DNA of 64,000 bases from CAWCDJ01 sp963836015 (GCA_963836015.1 CAWIIF010000003.1:237885-301884), one strand, 5' to 3'. Numbered from the stretch's first letter, positions 26,842 through 35,176 are shown. Numbers and translations are program-made. The notes: generated from the sequence alone by a model not told the origin.

Positions 26842-28218
26842 CTACAACAGAACCAATCCCTTGCGAATTCCGACCGTGACCGCTTCGGTGCGTGTCGAGG
26901 CGCCCAGCTTGGCCAGAATCGACGCCACATGAAACTTCACGGTGTGCTCGGAGATAGCGAGCTTCCAGGCTATAGTTTTGTTGGCGGCACCCTCGGCCAG
27001 CATACGGAGAACCTCCAGTTCGCGGGCCGTCAGGTTCGAGGAATCCGTGGAGACCGGGACCGCAGGCGCTGCGGCCAGCAGGGCGTCCAGGTCGCGAGGG
27101 TCCAACACGGCGAGACCGGCGGCGGCGGATTCCACGGCGGCCAGAATCTCGGCGGCCGACGCGTTCGCCGGCAGGATCGCACGGACACCGGCACGGACGG
27201 CCTCCGCAGTCCAGGATTCGCCGGTCAGCAGGACGGCTGCGGCATCGGTGGCAGGCAGATCCTCTGAGGGAACCGAGGCCAGCACCACATCGGGGCGCAG
27301 AGCCTCGACCTGGGAGTAGTCGGGAAACGAACCCAAAACCTGCACGCCGGGGCTGGAGGCAACCAGCGCCTCCAGCCCGGCGCGCACGACCGCGGATTCC
27401 GCCGCGATCAGCAGGCGGATCACGCCGCCTCCGCCCTGCGCCGCCAGCCGGACATGGGTCTCCCGGACGCGGTAATAGTCGCCGCCACGGAAGAACTGCA
27501 GGCGGAGGACGCTCTGCCCGGATTCGAGAGCGTCGCTCAAGCTGTCGAACGAACCCAAAAGCACGTCGCCTGGTTTGAGCGAGGCCGCCGCAGCGGGCCC
27601 CTCGGGCTTCACTTCCAGAAGCAGCAGGCCGTGGCTGACCGGGCGCATGACCACGCCCAGCTCCGGCCGGGGTCCGCGCCGCAGGAACGAGGCTGCGGCG
27701 TTGGACGGGACCGCCACGCCTAACCCGTTGACAATGGCGGTGTTAATGCCGATGACCCGACCTTCGGCATCGGCCAGCGGACCGCCCGAATTGCCTGGAG
27801 CCAGCCGGACATCGGCGCGAATCCAGCGCTGCCGGCCCATGCCGGGAAGCTCGCCGATCGAGTGTACTACGCCTGTCGATAGCGCTCCGGCAAATCCCAG
27901 GGGGCTGCCGACCGCGATCACCAGCTCGCCGGGACGCAGAGCGTCCGAATCGCCGTGGGGAGCCGCCTCGAGGCCGGCGCCGGGAACACGCAGCACGGCC
28001 AGGTCACGGCGCTGGTCTCGCGACGTGACGCGGCCCTCGAGCTTACGGCCGTCCCACAGCTCGATGCGGGCTTCGTCCGACCGGGCGACGTGGGCGTTGG
28101 TGACGATCAGTCCCGCGGCGTCCCAGACGACGCCCGAGCCGCCGCCCCTGTGGCCCTTCGCAAACACCTGGACGGTGGAGCGCCGCAGGCGCTCCGCGAC
28201 CTCTCCGAATCCGCGCAT
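26842..28218 (-). CDS. Fusion: HtrA-like serine protease - PDZ - degenerate receiver - LuxR HTH
   Basis: 458 residues in one uninterrupted frame. Residues 8-180 are a trypsin-like HtrA domain with an intact triad: His43 (VTNAHV), Asp72 (RRDLAVLRV) and Ser144 (APGNSGGPL). A PDZ-like domain follows at about 186-258. At 266-373 is a receiver fold (VIRLLIAAESAVVRAGLEAL) in which the phospho-acceptor Asp is replaced (RPDVVLASVPSE, position ~315), the conserved Lys is missing, and one of the acidic pair is Ala. Residues 396-453 are a NarL-type HTH (LTARELEVLRMLAEG, then HTVKFHVASILAKLG). There is no signal peptide or membrane helix, so it should be cytosolic. The ATG lies 1 bp after the upstream HtrA stop, with GGAGGAG in front. 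It probably couples protease/PDZ ligand sensing to transcription; that is inference. Confidence 0.88.
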   Translation of the reverse strand: MRGFGEVAERLRRSTVQVFAKGHRGGGSGVVWDAAGLIVTNAHVARSDEARIELWDGRKLEGRVTSRDQRRDLAVLRVPGAGLEAAPHGDSDALRPGELVIAVGSPLGFAGALSTGVVHSIGELPGMGRQRWIRADVRLAPGNSGGPLADAEGRVIGINTAIVNGLGVAVPSNAAASFLRRGPRPELGVVMRPVSHGLLLLEVKPEGPAAAASLKPGDVLLGSFDSLSDALESGQSVLRLQFFRGGDYYRVRETHVRLAAQGGGGVIRLLIAAESAVVRAGLEALVASSPGVQVLGSFPDYSQVEALRPDVVLASVPSEDLPATDAAAVLLTGESWTAEAVRAGVRAILPANASAAEILAAVESAAAGLAVLDPRDLDALLAAAPAVPVSTDSSNLTARELEVLRMLAEGAANKTIAWKLAISEHTVKFHVASILAKLGASTRTEAVTVGIRKGLVLL

Positions 28219-28219
28219 G

Positions 28220-29098
28220 TCAGCTCCTCCGGGGCCGTTCCCCGACCATAATTGTGACCTTCCTCAGGACTCCGCCTCTCAGGAAATCCGCCTCGACGGT
28301 TTGCCCGACAGCGCGGCTTTCGAGTGCGGCCTGGATATCCTCGGTGTCGCTCACCGCCTTGCCACCCAGCTCGACCAGGATATCCCCGATGAGCACGCCG
28401 GCCCGCGCGGCCGGCCCTTCGGGTTCGAGGGACAGCACGATCAGGCCTTTGTGATGATCGGGCAACTCGACGGGTTGCAGTCCCACTCCGAGGTAGCCGC
28501 GGGCCACGCGGCCGCGCGCGAGGATCTCGTCGACCACGCGATCGACCGTGGTGGCCGGAATGGCCAGGCCGGCGATGCGCGAAAGTGCCGAAGTGGCGAT
28601 GCCCAGGGCTTCCCCGGCGGTATTGACCACCGGGCCGCCGGACGACCCGGGGTAGAGCGTAAGGTCGAGCCGGATGTACCGGTCGAGGCGTCCGCCCCGC
28701 CAGGTGCGCCACTCGCCGCTGACGGCGCTGACGATCCCCAGGGTGGCGTTGACGCCCGAATTCTCGGAGCGTCCGAGAGCCAGCGCCAGGTTGCCGGGCG
28801 ACGGATCGCCGGAAGCGCGTGGGATGGCCGGCGCCGTCGAATCGACCTTGAGGACCGCGACATCAGTGCCGGCGTCGCTGCCGGCGAGCGCGGCGGAAGC
28901 GCTCGACCCATCCGGCAGGGTGACGGTGATCTCCTCCTCGCGCCGGATGGTGTGCTCGGCGGTCACGATGACGCCGGGCCGCCAGAAAACACCGCCCGAC
29001 GAGAAGCGCGGCCGTGCGTGGACCGCGACTACCGACGGGCCGGTGCGTTCGACGATTGCCGCAAGTTCGGTGGAAAGCGCGGCCAGTTCGTTTGCCAT
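28220..29098 (-). CDS. Cytosolic HtrA-like serine protease with PDZ domain
   Basis: 292 residues. The catalytic triad is visible as His49 (VIVTAEHTI), Asp79 (GTDVAVLKV) and Ser153 (LYPGSSGGPV). A PDZ domain begins near 195 (GYLGVGLQPVEL, then LEPEGPAARAGVLIGDILVELGG). Unlike DegP/DegQ it has no signal peptide and starts MANELAALSTELAAI, so it should remain in the cytoplasm. AGGAGG precedes the ATG. It is translationally coupled to the protease-receiver-LuxR gene, which makes a protease and protease-fused regulator pair. The two may work as a mixed oligomer, or one may cleave the other. Confidence 0.88.
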   Translation of the reverse strand: MANELAALSTELAAIVERTGPSVVAVHARPRFSSGGVFWRPGVIVTAEHTIRREEEITVTLPDGSSASAALAGSDAGTDVAVLKVDSTAPAIPRASGDPSPGNLALALGRSENSGVNATLGIVSAVSGEWRTWRGGRLDRYIRLDLTLYPGSSGGPVVNTAGEALGIATSALSRIAGLAIPATTVDRVVDEILARGRVARGYLGVGLQPVELPDHHKGLIVLSLEPEGPAARAGVLIGDILVELGGKAVSDTEDIQAALESRAVGQTVEADFLRGGVLRKVTIMVGERPRRS

Positions 29099-29203
29099 GA
29101 AAGCCTCCTGATGTTTTCAGGATGGCGCGCCGGCGCGGAATCGCACATCGGCTTTTCGGGCGGGTAGGGGACTGGTAAAACGGCCAGGGCGCCGGACAAA
29201 AGC

Positions 29204-29267
29204 CGGGCGGCAGCCCAAAAGGCCGCCTCCGGAGGTGGTGAGGCCAGCCTTTCCGGGCTGCCGCCTG
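29204..29267. repeat. Nested palindromic element upstream of the HtrA operon
   Basis: GGCGGCAGCCC (29206-29216) and GGGCTGCCGCC (29255-29265) are perfect inverted copies, extended outward by two more pairs after one wobble. Inside lie GGCC...GGCC and the 10-bp palindrome CCTCCGGAGG. It may be a terminator for the gene at 29349-29693 or a REP-like unit. Confidence 0.5.
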
Positions 29268-29348
29268 GATTGTGCCCGGCGCGGCCCTGCTTACGGGGTT
29301 GTGAAAGATTCCTCCATAACTTGCGAGACTCATTTTTAGGAATGGCGG

Positions 29349-29693
29349 TCAGCGATGTTTGCTCCACCGGTCGAGATCCACCGTGAGGTTGACTACAGCC
29401 GAGCGGCGCCCGTCGAACTGGCTCACGTGCCGGACATGGCTGGGATAGTCGCGATATTTCGCCTGTAAACGGTAGCTTGCTTCGGTGCTGACGCCCCCGA
29501 AATGATAGGTTCCGTCCTTCTGGGTCAGGCAGGACCGGATGTTGAGCGTGTTCAGGTCCCTCATCTGTACGACTGCGCCCGCCAGCGGATGGCCATCCTG
29601 GTCTCTCACGGTGCCGGCTACCACGCGAGTCTGTTGTGCGGCCAGCAGCAGCACAGCCAGCAGCAGCAGGACAGCGCTCTTCGAAGCTCTCAT
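29349..29693 (-). CDS. Exported carboxypeptidase-regulatory-like domain protein
   Basis: 114 residues: signal peptide (MRASKSAVLLLLAVLLLAA) followed by a single beta-sandwich of the CarboxypepD_reg kind (VVAGTVRDQDGHPLAGAVVQ, then DGTYHFGGVSTEASYRLQAKY), ending in VVNLTVDLDRW. Stand-alone versions like this are frequent in Acidobacteriota and probably serve as envelope adaptor or binding modules. It is divergent from the amidase gene. The ligand is unknown. Confidence 0.8.
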   Translation of the reverse strand: MRASKSAVLLLLAVLLLAAQQTRVVAGTVRDQDGHPLAGAVVQMRDLNTLNIRSCLTQKDGTYHFGGVSTEASYRLQAKYRDYPSHVRHVSQFDGRRSAVVNLTVDLDRWSKHR

Positions 29694-29768
29694 AACCCCT
29701 GGGATTCAGCGCGCCGGCGGGCGACTCAAGGAATGGGGTGCCGCGAGCGCGTTGTATCATGGCAAGTT

Positions 29769-31493
29769 ATGGACAGACGGACCTGGCTTCAGCTTCTCGG
29801 CGTCCTATCGGCCGCCCGCGGCGCCGGAGCCCAGCAGAAGCCGGCTAACCCACCACCGGGCGGACGGGGCGGCCGCGGTTTCCCGCAGCAGCCGATGCGC
29901 ATTACCAAAGATCAGGTTGCGGCGGCTCTCAAACTGTTCGGGCTCGAATTCCAGGATGCCGAGCTCGACATGATGTTGCGGCGCGTCAACAACGCCCTCT
30001 ACAGCTACGAAGCGCTGCGCAAGTCCGACGTGCCCTACGGAACCGAGCCCGCGTTCAGTTTCCAGCCGGGCCTGCCGGGCCGCAAGCCGCCGGCCGGGCC
30101 GCAGCGATTTGTTACCACGATCCGGCACAAGCGGGCTGTCAAACCGAAGTCGCTCGAAGACCTGGCTTTCCTGCCCGTCACCGAACTGGCGCCGATGGTC
30201 CGCTCGCGCGCCGTCTCTTCCACCGAGCTGACCAAGATGTACCTGGAGCGGCTGAAGACCTACGGCCCGAAGCTGCTGTGCGTCGTCACCCTCACCGAAG
30301 AGCTCGCGCTCGAGCGCGCCGCCGAAGCCGATCGCGAAATCCGCAGCGGGCATTACCGCGGGCCGCTGCACGGCATCCCGTTTGGCGTCAAAGACCTGTT
30401 CGATACGAAGGGCATCCTGACGACGTGGGGCGCGGAGCCGTTCCAGAAACGCGTGCCCGACCAGGACGCCACCGTAGTGGAGCGGCTGCACCACGCCGGC
30501 GCCGTGCTGATGGCCAAGCTCTCGATGGGGGCGCTGGCCCAGGGCGACTTGTGGTTCCAGGGCCGCACGAAGAATCCGTGGAATCTCGAACAGGGCTCGA
30601 GCGGCTCATCGGCCGGCTCGGCCTCGGCCACCTCCGCGGGCCTGGTCGGGTTCTCGCTGGGCACGGAAACTTTGGGCTCCATCGTCTCGCCCAGCACGCA
30701 GTGCGGCACCGTTGGGCTCCGGCCTACGTACGGGCGCGTCAGCCGTTACGGCGCCATGGCATTGAGCTGGACCATGGACAAGATCGGGCCGATCTGCCGC
30801 GGTGTGGAAGATTGCGCGCTCGTCCTTCAGGCGATCCACGGACCCGACGGCCGCGACCGCAGCGTCGCCTCCGACCCTTTCCACTGGGAGCCTCACCATC
30901 CACTTTCCAGCATGCGAATCGGCGTCCTGCAATCCGCATTCGATCGCTTCCAGGGCGAGAACAAGAACGTCTACGACCAGGCGCTGGCCGATCTCAAGAA
31001 AGCCGGCGTTGAGATGAAGCCGGTCGATTACCAGGAAGAGCAGGCGATGATCCGCTTCCTGCTCGAGGCCGAAGGCGCCGCGGCGTTCGACGATATCACC
31101 CGCGACGGGCAGGTGCGCAACCTGAAAGGCCAGGGACAGGGCGACTGGCCGAACACCTTCCGCTCTTCGCGGCTAATCCCGGCGGTGGAATACATCCGCG
31201 CCCAGCGCGCCCGTACCTTGCTGATCGAGAAGTTCGAGAAGTTCATGGCCGATTGGGACGTGATCGTGATCCCCTCGTCGGCCCTGCTCACCACCACCAA
31301 CCTGACCGGCAACCCGCAGGTCGTACTCAAATGCGGGTTTATCGATGCCACCCTCGAGAGCGGCGGCAAAACTCCGGTGCCGCGCTCCATCGGCTTCCTC
31401 GGAAAGATCTACGACGAGGGTGCTCCGCTGCGCGTGGCGCTCGCCTATGAACGTGCCACCGGGTGGCACAAGAAGCATCCGAAGCTCAGTTGA
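29769..31493 (+). CDS. Exported amidase (amidase signature family)
   Basis: 574 residues. The N-terminus (MDRRTWLQLLGVLSAARGAGA) is a short Tat- or Sec-type signal with a Gly/Arg/Pro-rich stretch behind it. The amidase-signature Ser-Ser-Lys triad is present: Lys208 (FGVKDLFDTKG), the cis-Ser near Ser280 (GSSGSSAGSAS) and Ser304 (LGTETLGSI), spaced exactly 24 residues apart as in the family. It hydrolyses an amide bond of an unknown substrate; GatA function is unlikely because it is exported and gatBC are absent. The next gene, an M24 peptidase, follows by 8 bp, so the two may degrade peptides or amides together. Confidence 0.88.
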   Translation: MDRRTWLQLLGVLSAARGAGAQQKPANPPPGGRGGRGFPQQPMRITKDQVAAALKLFGLEFQDAELDMMLRRVNNALYSYEALRKSDVPYGTEPAFSFQPGLPGRKPPAGPQRFVTTIRHKRAVKPKSLEDLAFLPVTELAPMVRSRAVSSTELTKMYLERLKTYGPKLLCVVTLTEELALERAAEADREIRSGHYRGPLHGIPFGVKDLFDTKGILTTWGAEPFQKRVPDQDATVVERLHHAGAVLMAKLSMGALAQGDLWFQGRTKNPWNLEQGSSGSSAGSASATSAGLVGFSLGTETLGSIVSPSTQCGTVGLRPTYGRVSRYGAMALSWTMDKIGPICRGVEDCALVLQAIHGPDGRDRSVASDPFHWEPHHPLSSMRIGVLQSAFDRFQGENKNVYDQALADLKKAGVEMKPVDYQEEQAMIRFLLEAEGAAAFDDITRDGQVRNLKGQGQGDWPNTFRSSRLIPAVEYIRAQRARTLLIEKFEKFMADWDVIVIPSSALLTTTNLTGNPQVVLKCGFIDATLESGGKTPVPRSIGFLGKIYDEGAPLRVALAYERATGWHKKHPKLS

Positions 31494-31501
31494 GGGACGC
31501 T

Positions 31502-32728
31502 ATGAACCGACGCATTTTTCTGGCCACGGCCGCAGCCGGCATCGCCGGGCCGGCAATCGCGGAGACTCCGCAGGCGGCCGTACCGGAGGCCATCCGCAAT
31601 CTGAAGCCGATGACCGAGGGCATCCGGCCGATTACCGACGACGAGCGCCGTGCGCGCATGGAAAAGGCCCGCGGCCTCATGCGCGAAAGCAAGCTCGATG
31701 CCATCCTGTGCGCCGCCGGCAGCACTCTGTTCTACTACACGGGCAGCCGCTACAGCCAAGGCATCTGGATCCTGCCCGTCAAGGGCGAGCCGGTGTGGTT
31801 CGTGCCCCAAACCGATGAAGAGCGCGCGCACTCCTCGATCCGCATGGGGGGCAGCGTCCATGCCTGGAGCGCTTCGGAAGGCCCCTACGCGCGTATCGGA
31901 CAGGCGCTGGCCGGATCCGCCCGGGTGGGAATCGAGGAGCGCGTGCCTTTCGCCACTTTCGACGGACTGCGCCGGGAGTTGCCGCGCGTCGAGTTTTCGA
32001 GCGCGGACCCGGTGACGGTGGGCTGCCGGGTCATCAAGTCGCCCGCCGAGATCGCGCTCATGCAGCGCGCCAACGACATTACCATCGCCGCCTACAAGGC
32101 TGCCTTCGCCACCCTGCGCGAGGGCATGACCAATCGCGACCTCAGCGCCAACATCGCGGCCGCCTACCAGGCGCTCGGCGCGCCGGGCAACGCCATGGTG
32201 ATCTACGGCAAGTACACCGCGTTTCCGCACGGGTCTATCCAGCCCCAGGCGCTGCGCGAAGGCGACATGGTGCTGGTGGACGACGGCTGCACGGTCGATG
32301 GGTACCAGTCCGACATCACGCGCACTACCGTATTCGGCAAGCCGACCGCCCGGCAGCGGGAAATCTGGAACCTCGAGCGCAAAGCGCAGGACGCCGCGCT
32401 GGCCGCCGCCCGGCCCGGCGCGCCCTGCGAATCGGTGGACGCGGCTGCGCGGAAAGTGATCACCGACGCCGGCTTCGGCCCCGGCTACAAGGTGCCCGGC
32501 CTGCCTCATCGCACCGGCCACGGCATCGGCCTGGACGGCCACGAGTGGACCTACCTGGTGAAGGGCAACAAGACCCGAATGCAGCCCGGCATGTGTTTCA
32601 GCGACGAGCCGACCATCGCGATCTACGGGGAGTTCGGCGTGCGCCTGGAGGACTGCATGTATATCACCGAGAGCGGCGCCCGCATGTTCACGAAACAAAG
32701 CCCGGCTATCGACCAGCCATTTGGATAA
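31502..32728 (+). CDS. Exported M24 family metallopeptidase (Xaa-Pro aminopeptidase-like)
   Basis: 408 residues. The ATG at 31502 follows GAGGGA and opens a signal (MNRRIFLATAAAGIAGPAIA) that suits Tat or Sec export. An N-terminal creatinase-type domain (50-175) precedes the pita-bread catalytic domain with all five metal ligands: Asp260 and Asp271 (VDDGCTVDGYQSDITRT), His340 (HRTGHGIG), Glu369 (FSDEPTIA) and Glu383 (GVRLEDC). It should remove an N-terminal residue before proline. It sits between the amidase (8 bp) and a truncated relative (3 bp). Confidence 0.92.
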   Translation: MNRRIFLATAAAGIAGPAIAETPQAAVPEAIRNLKPMTEGIRPITDDERRARMEKARGLMRESKLDAILCAAGSTLFYYTGSRYSQGIWILPVKGEPVWFVPQTDEERAHSSIRMGGSVHAWSASEGPYARIGQALAGSARVGIEERVPFATFDGLRRELPRVEFSSADPVTVGCRVIKSPAEIALMQRANDITIAAYKAAFATLREGMTNRDLSANIAAAYQALGAPGNAMVIYGKYTAFPHGSIQPQALREGDMVLVDDGCTVDGYQSDITRTTVFGKPTARQREIWNLERKAQDAALAAARPGAPCESVDAAARKVITDAGFGPGYKVPGLPHRTGHGIGLDGHEWTYLVKGNKTRMQPGMCFSDEPTIAIYGEFGVRLEDCMYITESGARMFTKQSPAIDQPFG

Positions 32729-32731
32729 ACC

Positions 32732-33202
32732 ATGCCACAGACCACCGAGTATCACGAGCGAATCGCGCGGCTCCAGACAGCGATGAAAGAGTTCGGCCTG
32801 GAGGCCGTGGTGCTCGAGCCCGGCCCCGCCATGATGTATCTCACGGGTGTGCGCTGGGGAAAGAGCGAGCGCACCTTTGCGGTCGTGCTGCCGGCCAAGG
32901 GGGAGCCGGTCTGGGTGTTGCCCGGCTTCGAAGAGATGCGCGCACGCGAATTGATCCGGCTCGGCAACGACGACATCCGTGTCTGGCAGGAGGACGAAAG
33001 CCCTTACGAGCGAATCGTCCGCGGCCTGAAGGATCGCGGAGTCAGTTCCGGGACTGTGGGCATCGACGACGCCGCGCGGTTCTTCGTTTTCGACGGCATT
33101 CGCAAACTGGCTCCGAAGCTGACTTATGTCGGCGCCGCCCAGGTATTGAAAGCCGCCGGAGTCGATATGTCGCAGCCCGCCGGCCGCGGCCGGGGCCGTT
33201 AA
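32732..33202 (+). CDS. Stand-alone creatinase-N domain, truncated M24 peptidase relative
   Basis: 156 residues that match only the N-terminal, non-catalytic domain of an M24 peptidase (RLQTAMKEFGLEAVVLEPG, then KGEPVWVLPGFEE, then VGAAQVLKAAG). Where the neighbouring complete peptidase continues with KSPAEIALMQRAN and the metal-binding domain, this one ends with DMSQPAGRGRGR and stops. No signal peptide is present. It follows the full-length peptidase by 3 bp and is probably the remnant of a tandem partner; a retained role as dimerisation partner is possible. It is convergent with the cytochrome gene, 6 bp away. Confidence 0.7.
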   Translation: MPQTTEYHERIARLQTAMKEFGLEAVVLEPGPAMMYLTGVRWGKSERTFAVVLPAKGEPVWVLPGFEEMRARELIRLGNDDIRVWQEDESPYERIVRGLKDRGVSSGTVGIDDAARFFVFDGIRKLAPKLTYVGAAQVLKAAGVDMSQPAGRGRGR

Positions 33203-33208
33203 CCGCAG

Positions 33209-35113
33209 CTACTTTCCGTGCAGCCGCTCCTGCACGGCCCTGAGGGCCGCTTTGGCGGGCTCGAGCGTGGGGTTCAGCTTCAGGCACGTCTCGAGCTCCA
33301 CTTCGGCCTCCGCGAACCGCCCGGTGCGCCCCAACGACACGCCCAAGCGCCCGTGCAACTCGGCGTCCGATGGACGGAACGGCAGCGCCTCCTGATACTT
33401 GGCTGCCGCACCCGCATCATCTCCCGCTTCCGCCAGGGCTTTGCCCCAAAGAAACAGCACTTCGCCCAGATGCTCGTTCGACTTGGCATCGTCCGGCCGG
33501 GCCTTCAAGACTTCCCGGAAATCGGCCGCGGCGGCTTCCCACTTCCCGCCCGCAGCTTCCACGCTGGCCAGGTCGAAGAGGGCGTCGGTATATGCCGGGT
33601 CGAGCTGGAGCGCGCGCCGGAACTGCGCCTCGGCTTCCGCCAGCCGGCTCGCCGTGAACAGCGCGACTCCCAGCTCGGTAGCCCCGATCGCGCTTGCCGG
33701 GTTGGTCTTGTTGGCGGTCTCGAAATGCGCGATCGCGCCGGCAGTGTCGCCCTTGTTCAGCAGCAGGTCGCCCATGTCATAGTTGGCGATGAAATCGTCA
33801 GGGTGCTTCACCAACCGCTGCTTCACGAACGACTCTTCGAGCACCGCGCGGTGGTCTCCCTCGACGGTGGGCAGCACCTGCAGCCAGAGATGCCCCATCT
33901 CGTCGATCGACCGGTTCCCGCCCCGCACTTCCTTCGGCGGACTGTTCGGATTGCGCACGTTGTCCGTCGAGTTGTCGTAGTGGTACCGCATCGAAACCAC
34001 CGTGCCCTTGGGCAGGAACACCGGCTGCTTGTAGCGGAACACGCCTTGCCAGCTCAGATCCCAGTTCGGAATCCGCACCAGCCATTTGCGCGTGCCGTCT
34101 GGCAGGGTGGCATAGCCTTCCATCAGCTTCCCGAGGTAGTGCGCGTGCGGATAGACCGCGAGCACATTGACATCCATCGGGATCGTGATGTCATCGGTCA
34201 GTAGAAAATCCTTGTCGCCCGGAGGAATGTCGATCGCGGCATCGTGCTCCAGTTGGACGAGCATGGGGTACTTGGATTCCGGCTTGTCGGTAAAGTAGAT
34301 GCCGATCTCGGGGCTCACCGTTTCCGGCTTGCCGTCCGGCCGCATGTGGACGTTCAGGATGAGGTCCATGCCCGGGTCGGCGCGCCACGCCATTCCCGGA
34401 GGCTCTACGACCGGCTCACTGCCGGGCTTCCAGGAGAGGAAGTGGCCGTCGGGGTCAAAGGTGTCCTCTTCGATCGCGAGGTCCATTCCTTGAAACCCGG
34501 CGCCGGGAGCAATCTCTTTGCGGCGCGAGGAGCGCGAGCGGTCGATGATCACGTTGGCGTGGTGGAAGACACGCGGGTTGCCGGGCCGCACCTCGATGGA
34601 TTTCACCCATCGGCTGGTGGTGATGGGCACCGGCATGATGAAATTCCAGAAGATTTCCTGGCCGTCCGGCGCCAGATGGTAGGGCTGGCCGGCGCGCAGA
34701 ATCAGATCCGGCTGCCCCTGCTGCCATTCCCCGGCGAACTTCGGAGGCTTGGGGGCCGCGGCTACCGGTCCGGCGGGCGTGCCTTGCTGCACCCAGTCCT
34801 GGATCAGCTGGATTTCCGCGCTGGTGAGCCGCCGCTCCTCCTCGAAGTGCCCATAGCCTTCTTCGGGCAGCCACGGCGGCATGTAGCGGCTTTTCGTGAC
34901 GGTCGCGACCAGGGTTGCCCGGCGCTTCACGTCTTCATAGGTCAGCAGCGGAAACGGTCCCGATTCGCCCGGGCGGTGGCAGGGCGAACAGTTCTCGTAG
35001 ATAATCGGCGCGATCTTTTGATAGTAGGTGACCGGCGTAGCCGCGCGCGCCGATGAAACCAGAAGCAGCGCCGCAGCCAGGCCGAGGCTTCCCGGGACCC
35101 CAGAGCGATTCAT
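33209..35113 (-). CDS. Exported haem c / copper monooxygenase-like / TPR protein
   Basis: 634 residues. After a signal peptide (GLAAALLLVSSARAA) comes a haem c motif CSPCH (42-46). Then follows a domain resembling the copper type II ascorbate-dependent monooxygenase fold, with candidate copper ligands FHHANV, LNVHMRPDG, YPHAHYLG and an MRYHYD segment. The C-terminal ~200 residues hold four or five TPR units (NKTNPASAIGATELGVALF, LDPAYTDALFDLA, LKARPDDAKSNEHLGEVLF). This three-part layout is known in Acidobacteriota and Planctomycetes but its reaction is not established. It is the only gene in its transcription unit. Confidence 0.85.
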   Translation of the reverse strand: MNRSGVPGSLGLAAALLLVSSARAATPVTYYQKIAPIIYENCSPCHRPGESGPFPLLTYEDVKRRATLVATVTKSRYMPPWLPEEGYGHFEEERRLTSAEIQLIQDWVQQGTPAGPVAAAPKPPKFAGEWQQGQPDLILRAGQPYHLAPDGQEIFWNFIMPVPITTSRWVKSIEVRPGNPRVFHHANVIIDRSRSSRRKEIAPGAGFQGMDLAIEEDTFDPDGHFLSWKPGSEPVVEPPGMAWRADPGMDLILNVHMRPDGKPETVSPEIGIYFTDKPESKYPMLVQLEHDAAIDIPPGDKDFLLTDDITIPMDVNVLAVYPHAHYLGKLMEGYATLPDGTRKWLVRIPNWDLSWQGVFRYKQPVFLPKGTVVSMRYHYDNSTDNVRNPNSPPKEVRGGNRSIDEMGHLWLQVLPTVEGDHRAVLEESFVKQRLVKHPDDFIANYDMGDLLLNKGDTAGAIAHFETANKTNPASAIGATELGVALFTASRLAEAEAQFRRALQLDPAYTDALFDLASVEAAGGKWEAAAADFREVLKARPDDAKSNEHLGEVLFLWGKALAEAGDDAGAAAKYQEALPFRPSDAELHGRLGVSLGRTGRFAEAEVELETCLKLNPTLEPAKAALRAVQERLHGK

Positions 35114-35176
35114 GAGAGTGCTACCGGACTATTATGCTACAACTCGCCCGGGCCGCGTAACCGGTTGAAACTGCAA

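Noticed and set aside
28220..29098. Periplasmic DegP/DegQ
   Set aside because: No signal peptide can be found from any nearby in-frame start, and the gene is coupled to one encoding a DNA-binding protein.
29769..31493. GatA subunit of the tRNA amidotransferase
   Set aside because: The protein has an export signal and an Arg/Gly/Pro-rich N-terminal extension, gatB and gatC are absent, and its neighbour is an exported peptidase.
31445..32755. Long open frame on the minus strand opposite the M24 peptidase gene
   Set aside because: It is an antisense shadow created by high-GC codon bias; the plus strand carries all M24 active-site residues, and the minus-strand product has no recognisable motif.
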